This document shows positions 29,401 to 37,547 of a DNA stretch of 64,000 bases, in pieces (position 1 is the stretch's first letter; the number at the start of each line of letters is the position of its first letter). The notes below the pieces were generated by a model. That model ran no database searches and was not told the DNA's origin. It worked only from the letters and a program-made list of their open reading frames with translations. The translations under genes were made by a program, and so were the position numbers. This DNA comes from FEN-1250 sp038237245 (GTDB lineage Bacteria; Gemmatimonadota; Gemmatimonadetes; Gemmatimonadales; Gemmatimonadaceae), in NCBI GenBank assembly GCA_038237245.1, contig JBBRYY010000001.1, positions 1 to 64,000 of the forward strand, read 5' to 3'.

Positions 29401-30628
29401 CCGCGATCTCCTCGCGCAGCGCGACGAAGGCGGCGCTCGCCGCGCTCTCGATCTCGCCGACATCGGACTCATCGTGCGCGAGACACGCATAGTTGTACGC
29501 GCCGCGCTTGAACAGCACTCCCTGCTCCAGCGCGAGCTCGCCGAAGCGCGTGCGATGATCCTCGTCCTCGAAGTCGAACATCCACATCGGTGCAATGCCG
29601 CGTACCGTCACGCCGCACACTCCCGACGCCGTGATCGCGCGCTGCACCCCCTGCATCATCTCCTCACCGGCCGCCCACAGCCCCTCGCACACCTCGGCCT
29701 TCTCGTGCCAGTCGAGTACCGCGGCCGCCGCGGCGAGTGCGGTTGTCTCCCCCGCGAGCGTCGACGAGATCCACGCCTCCGACGCCGCGCGCATGACCTC
29801 CTCGCGGCCGACGACCGCGCTCAGCGGATAGCCATTCGCGAGCGCTTTTCCGAACACGGCGAGATCCGGGGTGATTCCCGAGTACTCCTGAAAGCCGCCG
29901 GTGCGCAAACGGAAGCCAGTCTTCATCTCGTCGAAGATCAGCACCGCGCCGCGTTCATCCGCTATCCCGCGCGCCGACTCGATCCAGGCGTTGCTCGGCA
30001 GCCGCTCGATCACCGGCTCGATCACGATCGCCGCAAGATCGTCGCCCGCTTCGGCCGCCGCGGCCTCGAGCGCCGTGATGTCGTCGAAGGGCACCGCCGT
30101 GTAGTCCTCGTGCGCACCGGGGACTGTTCCCGGACCACCCGTGTACCAGTCGAGCCAGCCGAAGTAGCCGCAGCCAACGACCTTCGCGCGACGCGTGTGC
30201 GCGCGCGCGATGCGCACCGCCGCCGCCACGCCCTCGGCGCCGCTCTTGAGGAAGCGCACGCGCTCCGCGCACGGAATGACATCGGACAGCCGCTCGGCGA
30301 CATCCACCTCGAGCACGTGCGACAGACCCGCGACGTTCCCCTGCTCCGCCGCCTGCGTGATCGCCATCGTGACAGCGGACTCCGCGTAGCCGAGGGCGAC
30401 GGCGCCGAGCGCCATGATGCAATCGATGAGCTCCCGTCCGTCTGCGGTCCAGATGCGACAGCCGGAGGCGCGCAGATAGTGCGTCGGCATCTCGTCGTGC
30501 GCTTCGCCGTAGAGGGTCGCGAACCGCTTGCTGCCGGTGGACGCGCCGCCCACGATGATCCGCTCTGCGCGCGTGCGCCAATCCAGATCGGGACCTTCCT
30601 CCTCGGGCTCCAGCTCGCTCTCGCTCAT
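29393..30628 (-). CDS. Class III (PLP-dependent) aminotransferase, glutamate-1-semialdehyde aminomutase-like
   Basis: PLP enzyme (411 aa) of aminotransferase class III. The cofactor-binding Asp lies in LIFDEMKTGFR and the Schiff-base Lys in FGKALANGYPLSAVVG; the cofactor phosphate region is SGAEGVAAAVRIARAHT. Closest by wording are glutamate-1-semialdehyde 2,1-aminomutase-like and amino-sugar aminotransferase-like proteins. A haem-biosynthesis role is unlikely because the neighbours are amidohydrolases, a heparinase-type lyase and an ABC importer. An amine or amino-sugar donor in catabolism or antibiotic-like biosynthesis is possible. ATG 30628 gives the family-like N-terminus; the frame extends upstream through trmJ without homology. 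Confidence 0.82.
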   Translation of the reverse strand: MSESELEPEEEGPDLDWRTRAERIIVGGASTGSKRFATLYGEAHDEMPTHYLRASGCRIWTADGRELIDCIMALGAVALGYAESAVTMAITQAAEQGNVAGLSHVLEVDVAERLSDVIPCAERVRFLKSGAEGVAAAVRIARAHTRRAKVVGCGYFGWLDWYTGGPGTVPGAHEDYTAVPFDDITALEAAAAEAGDDLAAIVIEPVIERLPSNAWIESARGIADERGAVLIFDEMKTGFRLRTGGFQEYSGITPDLAVFGKALANGYPLSAVVGREEVMRAASEAWISSTLAGETTALAAAAAVLDWHEKAEVCEGLWAAGEEMMQGVQRAITASGVCGVTVRGIAPMWMFDFEDEDHRTRFGELALEQGVLFKRGAYNYACLAHDESDVGEIESAASAAFVALREEIADG

Positions 30629-30659
30629 GTGGGGAAGAAGCGGAGGCGCGGGCGTAGCG

Positions 30660-31403
30660 TCAAGTGCGGGGCTCGCGTTCTCGCTCGATGGCGCGCATGA
30701 CCTCGATTGCGATCGAGCGCAGCATGTCGATCTCGCGGGCGTCGGGGGCGGCGCGGTAGGTGAGCGAGCGCAGGGAGCGGAGGACGAGCTCCTGGTTGCG
30801 CGTGCGGAAGAAGTCGATGGAGTCGAGCGACTTGTCCGCGTCGGTGAAGAAGCGGTGGAGCTGGTCGGCGCTCGCGGGGGGCGCGTCCTTGCGCGGGGGC
30901 GCGAGAATGCGCGACGCGTCGGCGCCGATGTGGAGCTCGTAGAGCGCGATGAGCACGGCCTGCGCGAGGTTGAGCGACGGATGATCGCCCGTGGGAATCG
31001 TGACCACCGCCTGCGCGCGATCGAGCGATTCGTTGGAGAGCCCGTGGTCCTCGCGGCCGAAGAAGACGGCGACCGGTCCCGTGAGTGCGGCTTCGAGCAT
31101 CGGTGCGACGATGTCACGGGGGTTCGCGAGCTTCCACTTCGCCTTGCGCCGGCGCGCGGAAAAGCCGGCGGTGAACACGCAGTCCGCGATCGCCGCGTCG
31201 AGCGAGTCGAAGTGCTCGATCTTCGCGACGATGTCGCGCGTGTCGTGGGCGACGCGCTCGACGCGCGACGGGTCGTACTCCACGGGATTCACCAGGCGCA
31301 AACGGCTCGTGTCCATGTTCTTCATCGCGCGCACGACGGCCGCGATGTTGACGGGATCCTGCGGCTCGACGAGCACCACGCAGACGTTGTCGAGCGCGCT
31401 CAT
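30660..31403 (-). CDS. trmJ: tRNA (cytidine/uridine-2'-O-)-methyltransferase TrmJ
   Basis: SPOUT-class RNA methyltransferase (247 aa) that 2'-O-methylates position 32 of the tRNA anticodon loop. The N-terminal alpha/beta-knot domain begins VCVVLVEPQDPVNIAAVVRAMKN (family motif 1). AVFFGREDHGLSNE carries motif 2, and PSLNLAQAV motif 3, forming the knotted SAM site. The C-terminal helix-rich domain (about 165-247) is typical for TrmJ and matches the E. coli length. The gene overlaps the heparinase-type gene by 4 nt (ATGA), an odd place for a tRNA modification gene. Confidence 0.9.
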   Translation of the reverse strand: MSALDNVCVVLVEPQDPVNIAAVVRAMKNMDTSRLRLVNPVEYDPSRVERVAHDTRDIVAKIEHFDSLDAAIADCVFTAGFSARRRKAKWKLANPRDIVAPMLEAALTGPVAVFFGREDHGLSNESLDRAQAVVTIPTGDHPSLNLAQAVLIALYELHIGADASRILAPPRKDAPPASADQLHRFFTDADKSLDSIDFFRTRNQELVLRSLRSLTYRAAPDAREIDMLRSIAIEVMRAIEREREPRT

Positions 31404-34114
31404 GCGGGGAGCTGGAAACGGAGCAAGCGCTCGAGCGGTTGGCGGTTGCCGCGGAGGTAGACGCGCTCGCCGTGCGCGCCGCTCAGCACGAGCTGGCCAC
31501 GGCGGCGCTGCCGGGTAGCGATCATGTCGTTCACGAGAATATCGATGGAAGTCATGGAGCTCAGATCATCACGTGATAGAGACAGTCGAACTTCGTATCC
31601 ACCGATCGTCTCGCGCGAGTCGGCCGTGAGCGTTGGAGCGTTGGCGCCGCCGGACAGCTGACGGATGCGCGTGTGCGAGAAGTCGCGCGAGGGGATGACG
31701 AGCCAGGATACCGGCTCGCGCCACCCCTCGCACCAGAGGTGGAGCTGCACGCCATCGCTGTTGATGTCGGGGTGCTCGTTGTCGAGCGCGGGATCCGACG
31801 CATCCGAGGCTCGGAAAAAGAGCGGGGCCTTGTGGACGTCGACACGGATCTCGAGCTCGGCGTCGTCCGCATCGATCTCGACGTGAGCGCTGGGCTTCCC
31901 CGCGGCGGACCAGGAGTACTCGGACATCCGATAGTCAAGCTCGGCGAGCTCGCGGGAGAACGGGAGCGGGTGTGGCGCGGGCGGAGGAGGGGGCGGAGTG
32001 AGTGGCGAGTCGTCTTCCGGCGGGACGGGTTTGCTCTCGCTCGGGCCCGCGAGATCCGTGACGACTGTCTCGCCATCCAGTGCGCAGGTGACGCGCATGC
32101 CATCGCTCGTGTATTCGTATTCGGTAACGTCGCCGGCGTTGCCTCTGGCGATCACACGCCTCGTTTCAAGGGTGACGTCGACGATCGCGCGGGCGAAATT
32201 CCAAACGGTGCGCATACGACCCTCCACGCCGCGCATGCGCACGACCATGAACCGTTGCTCGGGTGCGCCGGGCGCCCCCGGCGCGGTCGCCGTGAACCAC
32301 TCAGAATCGGTGGTAGAGGTCATCCACGCGATCACGGCGCCCGAGTCCGCATCAAGGAGCCGCACGATCTCATTCGCTCCCGCCATGGCACTTTGCGCAT
32401 CGCGGACAAATGAGAAGCCATCCTCTAGCCCATCGCCGCCGTCCAGCGTCGTGTCGGTCCACGGTCCGGAAATGTCGAGTTTTCCTCGCGCATGGATCGG
32501 AAGCTCGACGCGCACCGTCTCCGCCGCCATCCATCGCAGTTCGTCGATGCACAGCTCTCTCGCGACAACCACCGAGCGCTCGGCATTCACCGCCGGCGCA
32601 TCCGAAATGCTCGCGACGGCATCCACCCAGCCGAGATCCTCGCGCTCGTCGTACGCCACGAGCTCACCAGCTGTCTGCGGCTGCGAGCGCCCGTGCACCA
32701 GCGGCGCGTTGTGCGCGAGCGTGCTGCGATACCAGTGCAGCGAGCGATCGACGTAGCTCCCCGTGCCCATGTCATCGAGGATGCGATGCGCGCCGTACGC
32801 GAGCAGGAGGTTCAGGCGATCGGGATGCCCGTGACCGCCACCGTGATGCCCGTAGTCGAGCGCGACGTACGCCTTCCCTTCGTCGCGACGAAAGACGGCG
32901 ATCCCCTGCCCCTCGAGTAGCGCCGACGCCATGCTCGCGCGCTCGAGCGACGGAAGGGTCTCGCGCGCGAAGAGCAGCGAGCGCCAGCCGAGATCGGCGC
33001 GACTCAGCGCGCTCGCAGCCTCGTTGCGCTCGGACTCGGCGGCAGAGCGCCAGCGGCCGGTGTCGCGATGCGGGATGTCATGGGCGTAGAGCGCGGCGAG
33101 CGCCGAGGTGAGCCGCGGATCGTCGGCGCGCGCGAGTCCGAGCTCGCACGACTCGGCGGTGCGCCACTGGCGAAGCGACGCGCCGTACTGCGAATCGCGG
33201 CGCGCCGGAAAGCCGAGGTCGGGGAACGCGGTGAGGAACGGCGTGGAGAAGCCCGATTGGAATCGCGCCAGCAGGGCGGCGGGAAGCTCGTGCCCCGCGG
33301 CCTCCGCCATCGTGACGCCGTACCAGAGCGCTCGGTGCGAGAAGAGGTGGTAGTTCTCGCCCTCGTACCAGCTGCCATCGGCGAGCAGACCGCTGCCGAG
33401 CGAGGCGATGAGCCCCGATGGCGAGTGGATCGCGTGCTCGACGAGCGCGGAATCGTCGAGCGAGCGGCCTGCGGCGAAAAGCGCAGCGTTGTTCCAGAGT
33501 TGGCGATTCGAGTCGCCTTCGTCGTACGAGCGGATGAGCGCCGCGCTGGGCGCGGCGACACGCTCGCGAAAGTGAGCGGTGGATGATTCGCCGGCACCGG
33601 CAGCATCGAGGAGATCGGCAGCGATGCAGAGCTGAAGCAGCCAGATCGATTCGAGGTAGGTACTGAAGAAGGGGCGCGAGGGACCGAGCACGTTGTCGTC
33701 GAGCGGGTAGCGGCTGTAGCGGTCGGCGTACTCGTCGAGCGTGGCGCGTGCGAAAGCGGCGAGAATGGGTTCCCCGCGGAGGGCGTGGAGCGCCGCAGCG
33801 TGCACCGCGCGCTCGGCGCGCCAGAGCTGCGCGAACATCAGCCACCAGCGGTGGTCGCGCTCGCGCGTCTGGATCTCGCCGCATGTGGGACAGCGATGCG
33901 CGTGCGGCGAATACGGATCGAACTCGAGCTGCGCTCCGTCGCGCGGGCAGCGGCCGCCCTCGCGCGTGAGCATCGCCTTCTGCCCCGAGATCGCGGGCGC
34001 CTCGCGGAGCACGCGGTCCATGTCCGCGCGCAGTGAGCCGGCGAGCGGATGGAGCGAGCCAGCGGCAATGCGCCGGCGCGCCGAGAGATCGCTTGAATGC
34101 AAGAGAATTTTCAC
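31400..34114 (-). CDS. Heparinase II/III-family polysaccharide lyase-like protein with C-terminal sugar-binding-like domain
   Basis: Large protein (904 aa). The N-terminal part (about 40-400) looks like an (alpha/alpha) toroid of alginate/heparin lyases and contains a zinc-ribbon-like CPTC motif with an upstream CPRD. A central heparinase II/III-type beta-sandwich (about 420-760) has DYGHHGGGHGHPDRLNLLLA, the His-rich segment expected at its catalytic centre. The C-terminal part (about 770-900) after a PPPPPP hinge resembles a CBM9/DOMON-like sugar-binding domain (LHLWCEGW, YEVRLSLSRDDL). No signal peptide is evident from the GTG start at 34114, which overlaps the binding-protein stop as GTGA. 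It likely cleaves uronic-acid polysaccharides. Confidence 0.75.
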   Translation of the reverse strand: MKILLHSSDLSARRRIAAGSLHPLAGSLRADMDRVLREAPAISGQKAMLTREGGRCPRDGAQLEFDPYSPHAHRCPTCGEIQTRERDHRWWLMFAQLWRAERAVHAAALHALRGEPILAAFARATLDEYADRYSRYPLDDNVLGPSRPFFSTYLESIWLLQLCIAADLLDAAGAGESSTAHFRERVAAPSAALIRSYDEGDSNRQLWNNAALFAAGRSLDDSALVEHAIHSPSGLIASLGSGLLADGSWYEGENYHLFSHRALWYGVTMAEAAGHELPAALLARFQSGFSTPFLTAFPDLGFPARRDSQYGASLRQWRTAESCELGLARADDPRLTSALAALYAHDIPHRDTGRWRSAAESERNEAASALSRADLGWRSLLFARETLPSLERASMASALLEGQGIAVFRRDEGKAYVALDYGHHGGGHGHPDRLNLLLAYGAHRILDDMGTGSYVDRSLHWYRSTLAHNAPLVHGRSQPQTAGELVAYDEREDLGWVDAVASISDAPAVNAERSVVVARELCIDELRWMAAETVRVELPIHARGKLDISGPWTDTTLDGGDGLEDGFSFVRDAQSAMAGANEIVRLLDADSGAVIAWMTSTTDSEWFTATAPGAPGAPEQRFMVVRMRGVEGRMRTVWNFARAIVDVTLETRRVIARGNAGDVTEYEYTSDGMRVTCALDGETVVTDLAGPSESKPVPPEDDSPLTPPPPPPAPHPLPFSRELAELDYRMSEYSWSAAGKPSAHVEIDADDAELEIRVDVHKAPLFFRASDASDPALDNEHPDINSDGVQLHLWCEGWREPVSWLVIPSRDFSHTRIRQLSGGANAPTLTADSRETIGGYEVRLSLSRDDLSSMTSIDILVNDMIATRQRRRGQLVLSGAHGERVYLRGNRQPLERLLRFQLPA

Positions 34115-35703
34115 GGCACCCGCACGTTCCAGGAGGCGAGCGTGGTGAGCTCGCCTCGTAGATCCATCGTCACCCCTGCGAGTCGCCGCGACGCGCCCTG
34201 CACGCCGCGCGCGTGGTAGACCCATGCCACCGGCATCGCGGCGGCGAGCGCGCCCTCGACCAACCCCCATCGCGCCCGGGCCAGCGAGTCGGGCGCGCTC
34301 CGCGCAGCGGCGAGCAGCGAGTCGAGGCGTGGCTCGCGGTAGCCCGAATAGTCGAGCGCGCCATGCGCGAATCGGGAATCGAACATGGCCGAGAGATACG
34401 ACAGCGAGAGGTCTCCGGGGATGCCGGTGTAGAGCGCGTCGAAGCGGCGCGGCGTCGCGCGCGCCTCCGCGAGGAAGGATGCGAGCTCGCGCTGCCGAAT
34501 GTCGACGCGAATGCCCACTCGCGCGAGGTCGGACTGGATCAGCTGCTCGGCCGCGTTGTCCGCGCTGCCGACGGTGAGGAGCTCGAGCGCCAGCGCGCGG
34601 CCGTCGCGGTACCGCGGCGCGCCCGCGACGGCGCTTGCGTCGCGGCGCCAGCCCGCGGAGTCGAGAAGGGCGTTGGCGCGAGCGGTGTCGGGGTCGGGCG
34701 GCGGCGCCGGAGCGGCGAGCGGATGCGCGGCGGGGATCGCGGAGCTCGACGGCTCGCCGTAGCCGCGCACCGCCACCGCCACGATGCGCCGGCGATCGAG
34801 CGCGAGCGAGATCGCGCGGCGCACGCGCGCGTCGTCGAACGGCGCGCGCGCGACGTTGAAGACGATTGCGTACGACTGCAATACCGGATAGTCGATCACA
34901 CGAAGGAGCGGATCGCGCGCGACCAGCGGCGCCATCGCGGGCGAGATTCCGGCGAGATCGAGCTCGCCGCTCGTGAGCCCCGCGAATTTGGTGGCCGACT
35001 CATCGATGACCGCGATGATGAGTCGTCGCAGCTGCGGCGCCCCGCCCATCGCGGCGGGAAAGGCATCGTTGCGCGCGAGTTCCCACCGCTGCCCCGCAAC
35101 GCGCCGCACGAAGCGGAACGGGCCGTTGCCGACGGGATGGATGGCGAAGCTGTCCGCGCGCATCGCCGCGCGTGGCGTGTGCGCCAGGCGGTGCGCGGGA
35201 ACGATCGCGAGCTCGCAGAGAATCGCGGGGAAGCGGGGCTGCGCGCCCGTGTACGCGATGGTGAGCGTCGTGTCGTCGATTGTGGTGACGCTCGCGATAT
35301 CGGAGAGATCGGATGCGCGCGGGAAGCCGGTGGCCGGGTCGCGCGCCGCGTCGAGTGTGAAGGCGACGTCGCGCGCGGTGGTCGGCACGCCGTCATCCCA
35401 CGTGAGCCCCGGGACGAGCGACAAGGTGAGCGTGCGGCGGTCCGGCGAGAACCGCCAGGAGCGCGCGTAGTACGGCGCGGGAGCGAGCGCCGAGTCGTAG
35501 CGGGCGAGTGTGACGAAGAGCGCGTATCGCTGCAGTTGCTTCGCGAGCGGATGGATCGTGACGAGCGGGTTCGCGCTCTCGAGATCCGCACCGGATGCGA
35601 TGACCACCGTACCCGCAGCGCGCGGCGTCGGGCCGCACGCTGCTGCGCACGCGGCGAGCGCGATGGCGCTCAGCGCGCGGGTTGACGGACGCCGCGTGCG
35701 CAT
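34111..35703 (-). CDS. ABC transporter substrate-binding lipoprotein, oligopeptide (DppA/OppA) family
   Basis: Periplasmic solute-binding lipoprotein (about 530 aa, SBP family 5). A short signal ends in a lipobox near LAACAAACG. Family segments are ANPLVTIHP near the N-terminus, the LTLSLVPGLTWDDGVPTTARDVAFTLDA signature, and INP-like WELARNDAFPAA. Three tandem ATG codons occur at 35709-35701. The third is preferred because GGGG then lies 6 nt upstream; with the first, the protein would be two residues longer. It is divergent from dppB, with only 6-12 bp between the two start codons. Ligand: peptide, nickel or oligosaccharide cannot be told apart. Confidence 0.85.
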   Translation of the reverse strand: MRTRRPSTRALSAIALAACAAACGPTPRAAGTVVIASGADLESANPLVTIHPLAKQLQRYALFVTLARYDSALAPAPYYARSWRFSPDRRTLTLSLVPGLTWDDGVPTTARDVAFTLDAARDPATGFPRASDLSDIASVTTIDDTTLTIAYTGAQPRFPAILCELAIVPAHRLAHTPRAAMRADSFAIHPVGNGPFRFVRRVAGQRWELARNDAFPAAMGGAPQLRRLIIAVIDESATKFAGLTSGELDLAGISPAMAPLVARDPLLRVIDYPVLQSYAIVFNVARAPFDDARVRRAISLALDRRRIVAVAVRGYGEPSSSAIPAAHPLAAPAPPPDPDTARANALLDSAGWRRDASAVAGAPRYRDGRALALELLTVGSADNAAEQLIQSDLARVGIRVDIRQRELASFLAEARATPRRFDALYTGIPGDLSLSYLSAMFDSRFAHGALDYSGYREPRLDSLLAAARSAPDSLARARWGLVEGALAAAMPVAWVYHARGVQGASRRLAGVTMDLRGELTTLASWNVRVP

Positions 35704-35715
35704 CATCATCCCCAA

Positions 35716-36684
35716 ATGCGATCCATTCTGCGGCAACTCGCCATCGCCCTCGCGCTCCTCTGGGTCGTCCTCAGCTTCACCTTTTTCCTCGTTCGTGCCG
35801 CGCCCGGCGATCCGGCGACCTTCCTCGCGCCACCGGCAGCGTCTGCGGCGGAGCTCGTGCGACTGCGCGCATCGCTCGATCTCGATGCGCCGCTCGTCGT
35901 CCAATATGGTCGCTGGGCGCACGACGTATTCAAGGGCGACCTCGGAACGAGCTTCGTCGCCCATCGGCCGGTGACAAGCGTGCTCGGCGACGCGATCCCC
36001 ATCTCCCTCGCGCTCGGCGGCATTTCGCTCGTCCTCACCTTCCTGATCGGGGTGATCGTCGGCGGTGTACAGGGTGCGCATCGCGGCACCCGTGCCGACA
36101 CCGCGCTCACGATCGCGACCACCACCGTGTACGCGGCGCCGAGCTTCTGGCTCGCGCTGTCGCTGATCGCGCTCTTCACGTACGGCGCCGCGCGTCTCGG
36201 CTTTCCGGCGTGGCTGCGTCTTCCGGCGTTCGGCGTGCGCGATCCTGCCGGCGACTCGGGCTTCGCGGATCTCGTGCGACACGCGGTGCTTCCGGTGCTC
36301 ACGCTCACGCTCGTCGGAGCGGCGGGGATTGCGCGATATGCGCGGAGCTCCGCGGTCGAGCTGCTGCGCACGCAGTGGGTGCGCACCGCGATCGCGAAAG
36401 GCGTTCCCGCGCGCGCCGTGCAGGCGCGCCACGTGCTCGCGAACGCGCTGCCAACGCTGCTCGTTCTCTTTGCGCTCGCGCTTCCCGGCGTGCTCGCGGG
36501 ATCGGTGTTCGTCGAGACCGTGTTCGGATGGCCGGGCCTCGGGCGGCTCATGGTGAGCTCCATCTTCGCGCGCGACTATCCGGTGGTCGTCGGCGCGACG
36601 GTGGTGTACGCGGCGCTCGTGATCCTCGCGAATCTCGCAGCGGATCTCGCGCTGCCGTTGGTCGATCCGAGACGGCGCACGTGA
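35716..36684 (+). CDS. dppB: ABC transporter permease, DppB/OppB family
   Basis: Inner-membrane permease (322 aa, six helices) of a type I ABC importer for peptides or sugars. The N-terminal helix (RSILRQLAIALALLWVVLSFTFF) is followed by the DppB-type VRAAPGDPATF. The EAA loop contacting the ATPase is GVPARAVQARHVLANALPTLL. The ATG at 35716 has no Shine-Dalgarno and lies 13 nt or less from the start of the divergent binding-protein gene. A leaderless or very short 5' leader is likely. It overlaps dppC as GTGA. Confidence 0.92.
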   Translation: MRSILRQLAIALALLWVVLSFTFFLVRAAPGDPATFLAPPAASAAELVRLRASLDLDAPLVVQYGRWAHDVFKGDLGTSFVAHRPVTSVLGDAIPISLALGGISLVLTFLIGVIVGGVQGAHRGTRADTALTIATTTVYAAPSFWLALSLIALFTYGAARLGFPAWLRLPAFGVRDPAGDSGFADLVRHAVLPVLTLTLVGAAGIARYARSSAVELLRTQWVRTAIAKGVPARAVQARHVLANALPTLLVLFALALPGVLAGSVFVETVFGWPGLGRLMVSSIFARDYPVVVGATVVYAALVILANLAADLALPLVDPRRRT

Positions 36685-37547
36685 TCGCGCTCTGGCGACA
36701 TTCCGCCGCGCCCGCGCGCGCGGCGCTGCTGATACTGCTCGCGCTTGCGCTCGGCGCGCTGCTCGTGCCGGCGCTGGCCAGCACGGACCCACTCGCGATC
36801 GGCGATGCGGTGGCGCTGCGGCTGCTCCCTCCGTTCTCCATCGATGCCGCGCACCACTTCCATCTGCTCGGGACGGACTCCTTTGGCCGCGATCTCTTCG
36901 TGCGCGCGATGCTCGCTGGTCGACTTTCGCTCGCGGTGGGCATTGCGGGCTCCGTGCTCGCCGGCGCCGCGGGAATCGCGATCGGCGCGATCGGTGGGTG
37001 GGAGGGCGGCCTCATCGATCGCGCCGCGATGGCCGTGGGGGATGTGCTGCTCGCGATTCCGCGCCTCGTGATCCTGCTCGTCTGTGCGGCGCTCTGGCCG
37101 CCGGGGGCGACGATGGTCATCACAATCCTCGTGCTCACGGGATGGATGGGCGTCGCGCGGCTGGTCCGCGGCGAGGTGCGCGGATTACGCGCGCGGCCGT
37201 TCGTCGAGGGCGCGCAGGCGATTGGGGCGACGCCGGCGCGCGTGCTCTGGCGGCACGTGCTCCCCAACGCGCTTGCGCCCGCCATCGTGGCGATCGCGCT
37301 CGGCGTCGGGAGCGCGGTGCTGCTCGAGAGCGGGCTCTCCTTCCTCGGCCTCGGGATCCAGCCGCCGCAGCCGAGCTGGGGAAACATGATCGCTGATGGG
37401 CGCGAGCTCATCGTGCTCGCGCCATGGATCGCCCTGGCGCCGGGGATCGCGCTCATTCTCACGGTGCTGTCGTGCACACTGCTCGGTGATGCATTGCGCG
37501 ACCAACTGGCGGGTGACGAGCTGGAGACGATGCGGGCGCGCTCCTAG
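36681..37547 (+). CDS. dppC: ABC transporter permease, DppC/OppC family
   Basis: Second permease (288 aa) of the same importer; pairs with DppB. Family marks are HLLGTDSFGRDLFVRAMLAGRLSLAVG after the first helix, and the EAA loop GATPARVLWRHVLPNALAP near residue 190. The C-terminus reads LGDALRDQL, a standard ending. GTG at 36681 overlaps the dppB stop by 4 nt. No DppD/DppF ATPase gene is adjacent. The stop TAG shares the tetranucleotide CTAG with the stop of the convergent mannosidase gene. Confidence 0.92.
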   Translation: MIALWRHSAAPARAALLILLALALGALLVPALASTDPLAIGDAVALRLLPPFSIDAAHHFHLLGTDSFGRDLFVRAMLAGRLSLAVGIAGSVLAGAAGIAIGAIGGWEGGLIDRAAMAVGDVLLAIPRLVILLVCAALWPPGATMVITILVLTGWMGVARLVRGEVRGLRARPFVEGAQAIGATPARVLWRHVLPNALAPAIVAIALGVGSAVLLESGLSFLGLGIQPPQPSWGNMIADGRELIVLAPWIALAPGIALILTVLSCTLLGDALRDQLAGDELETMRARS

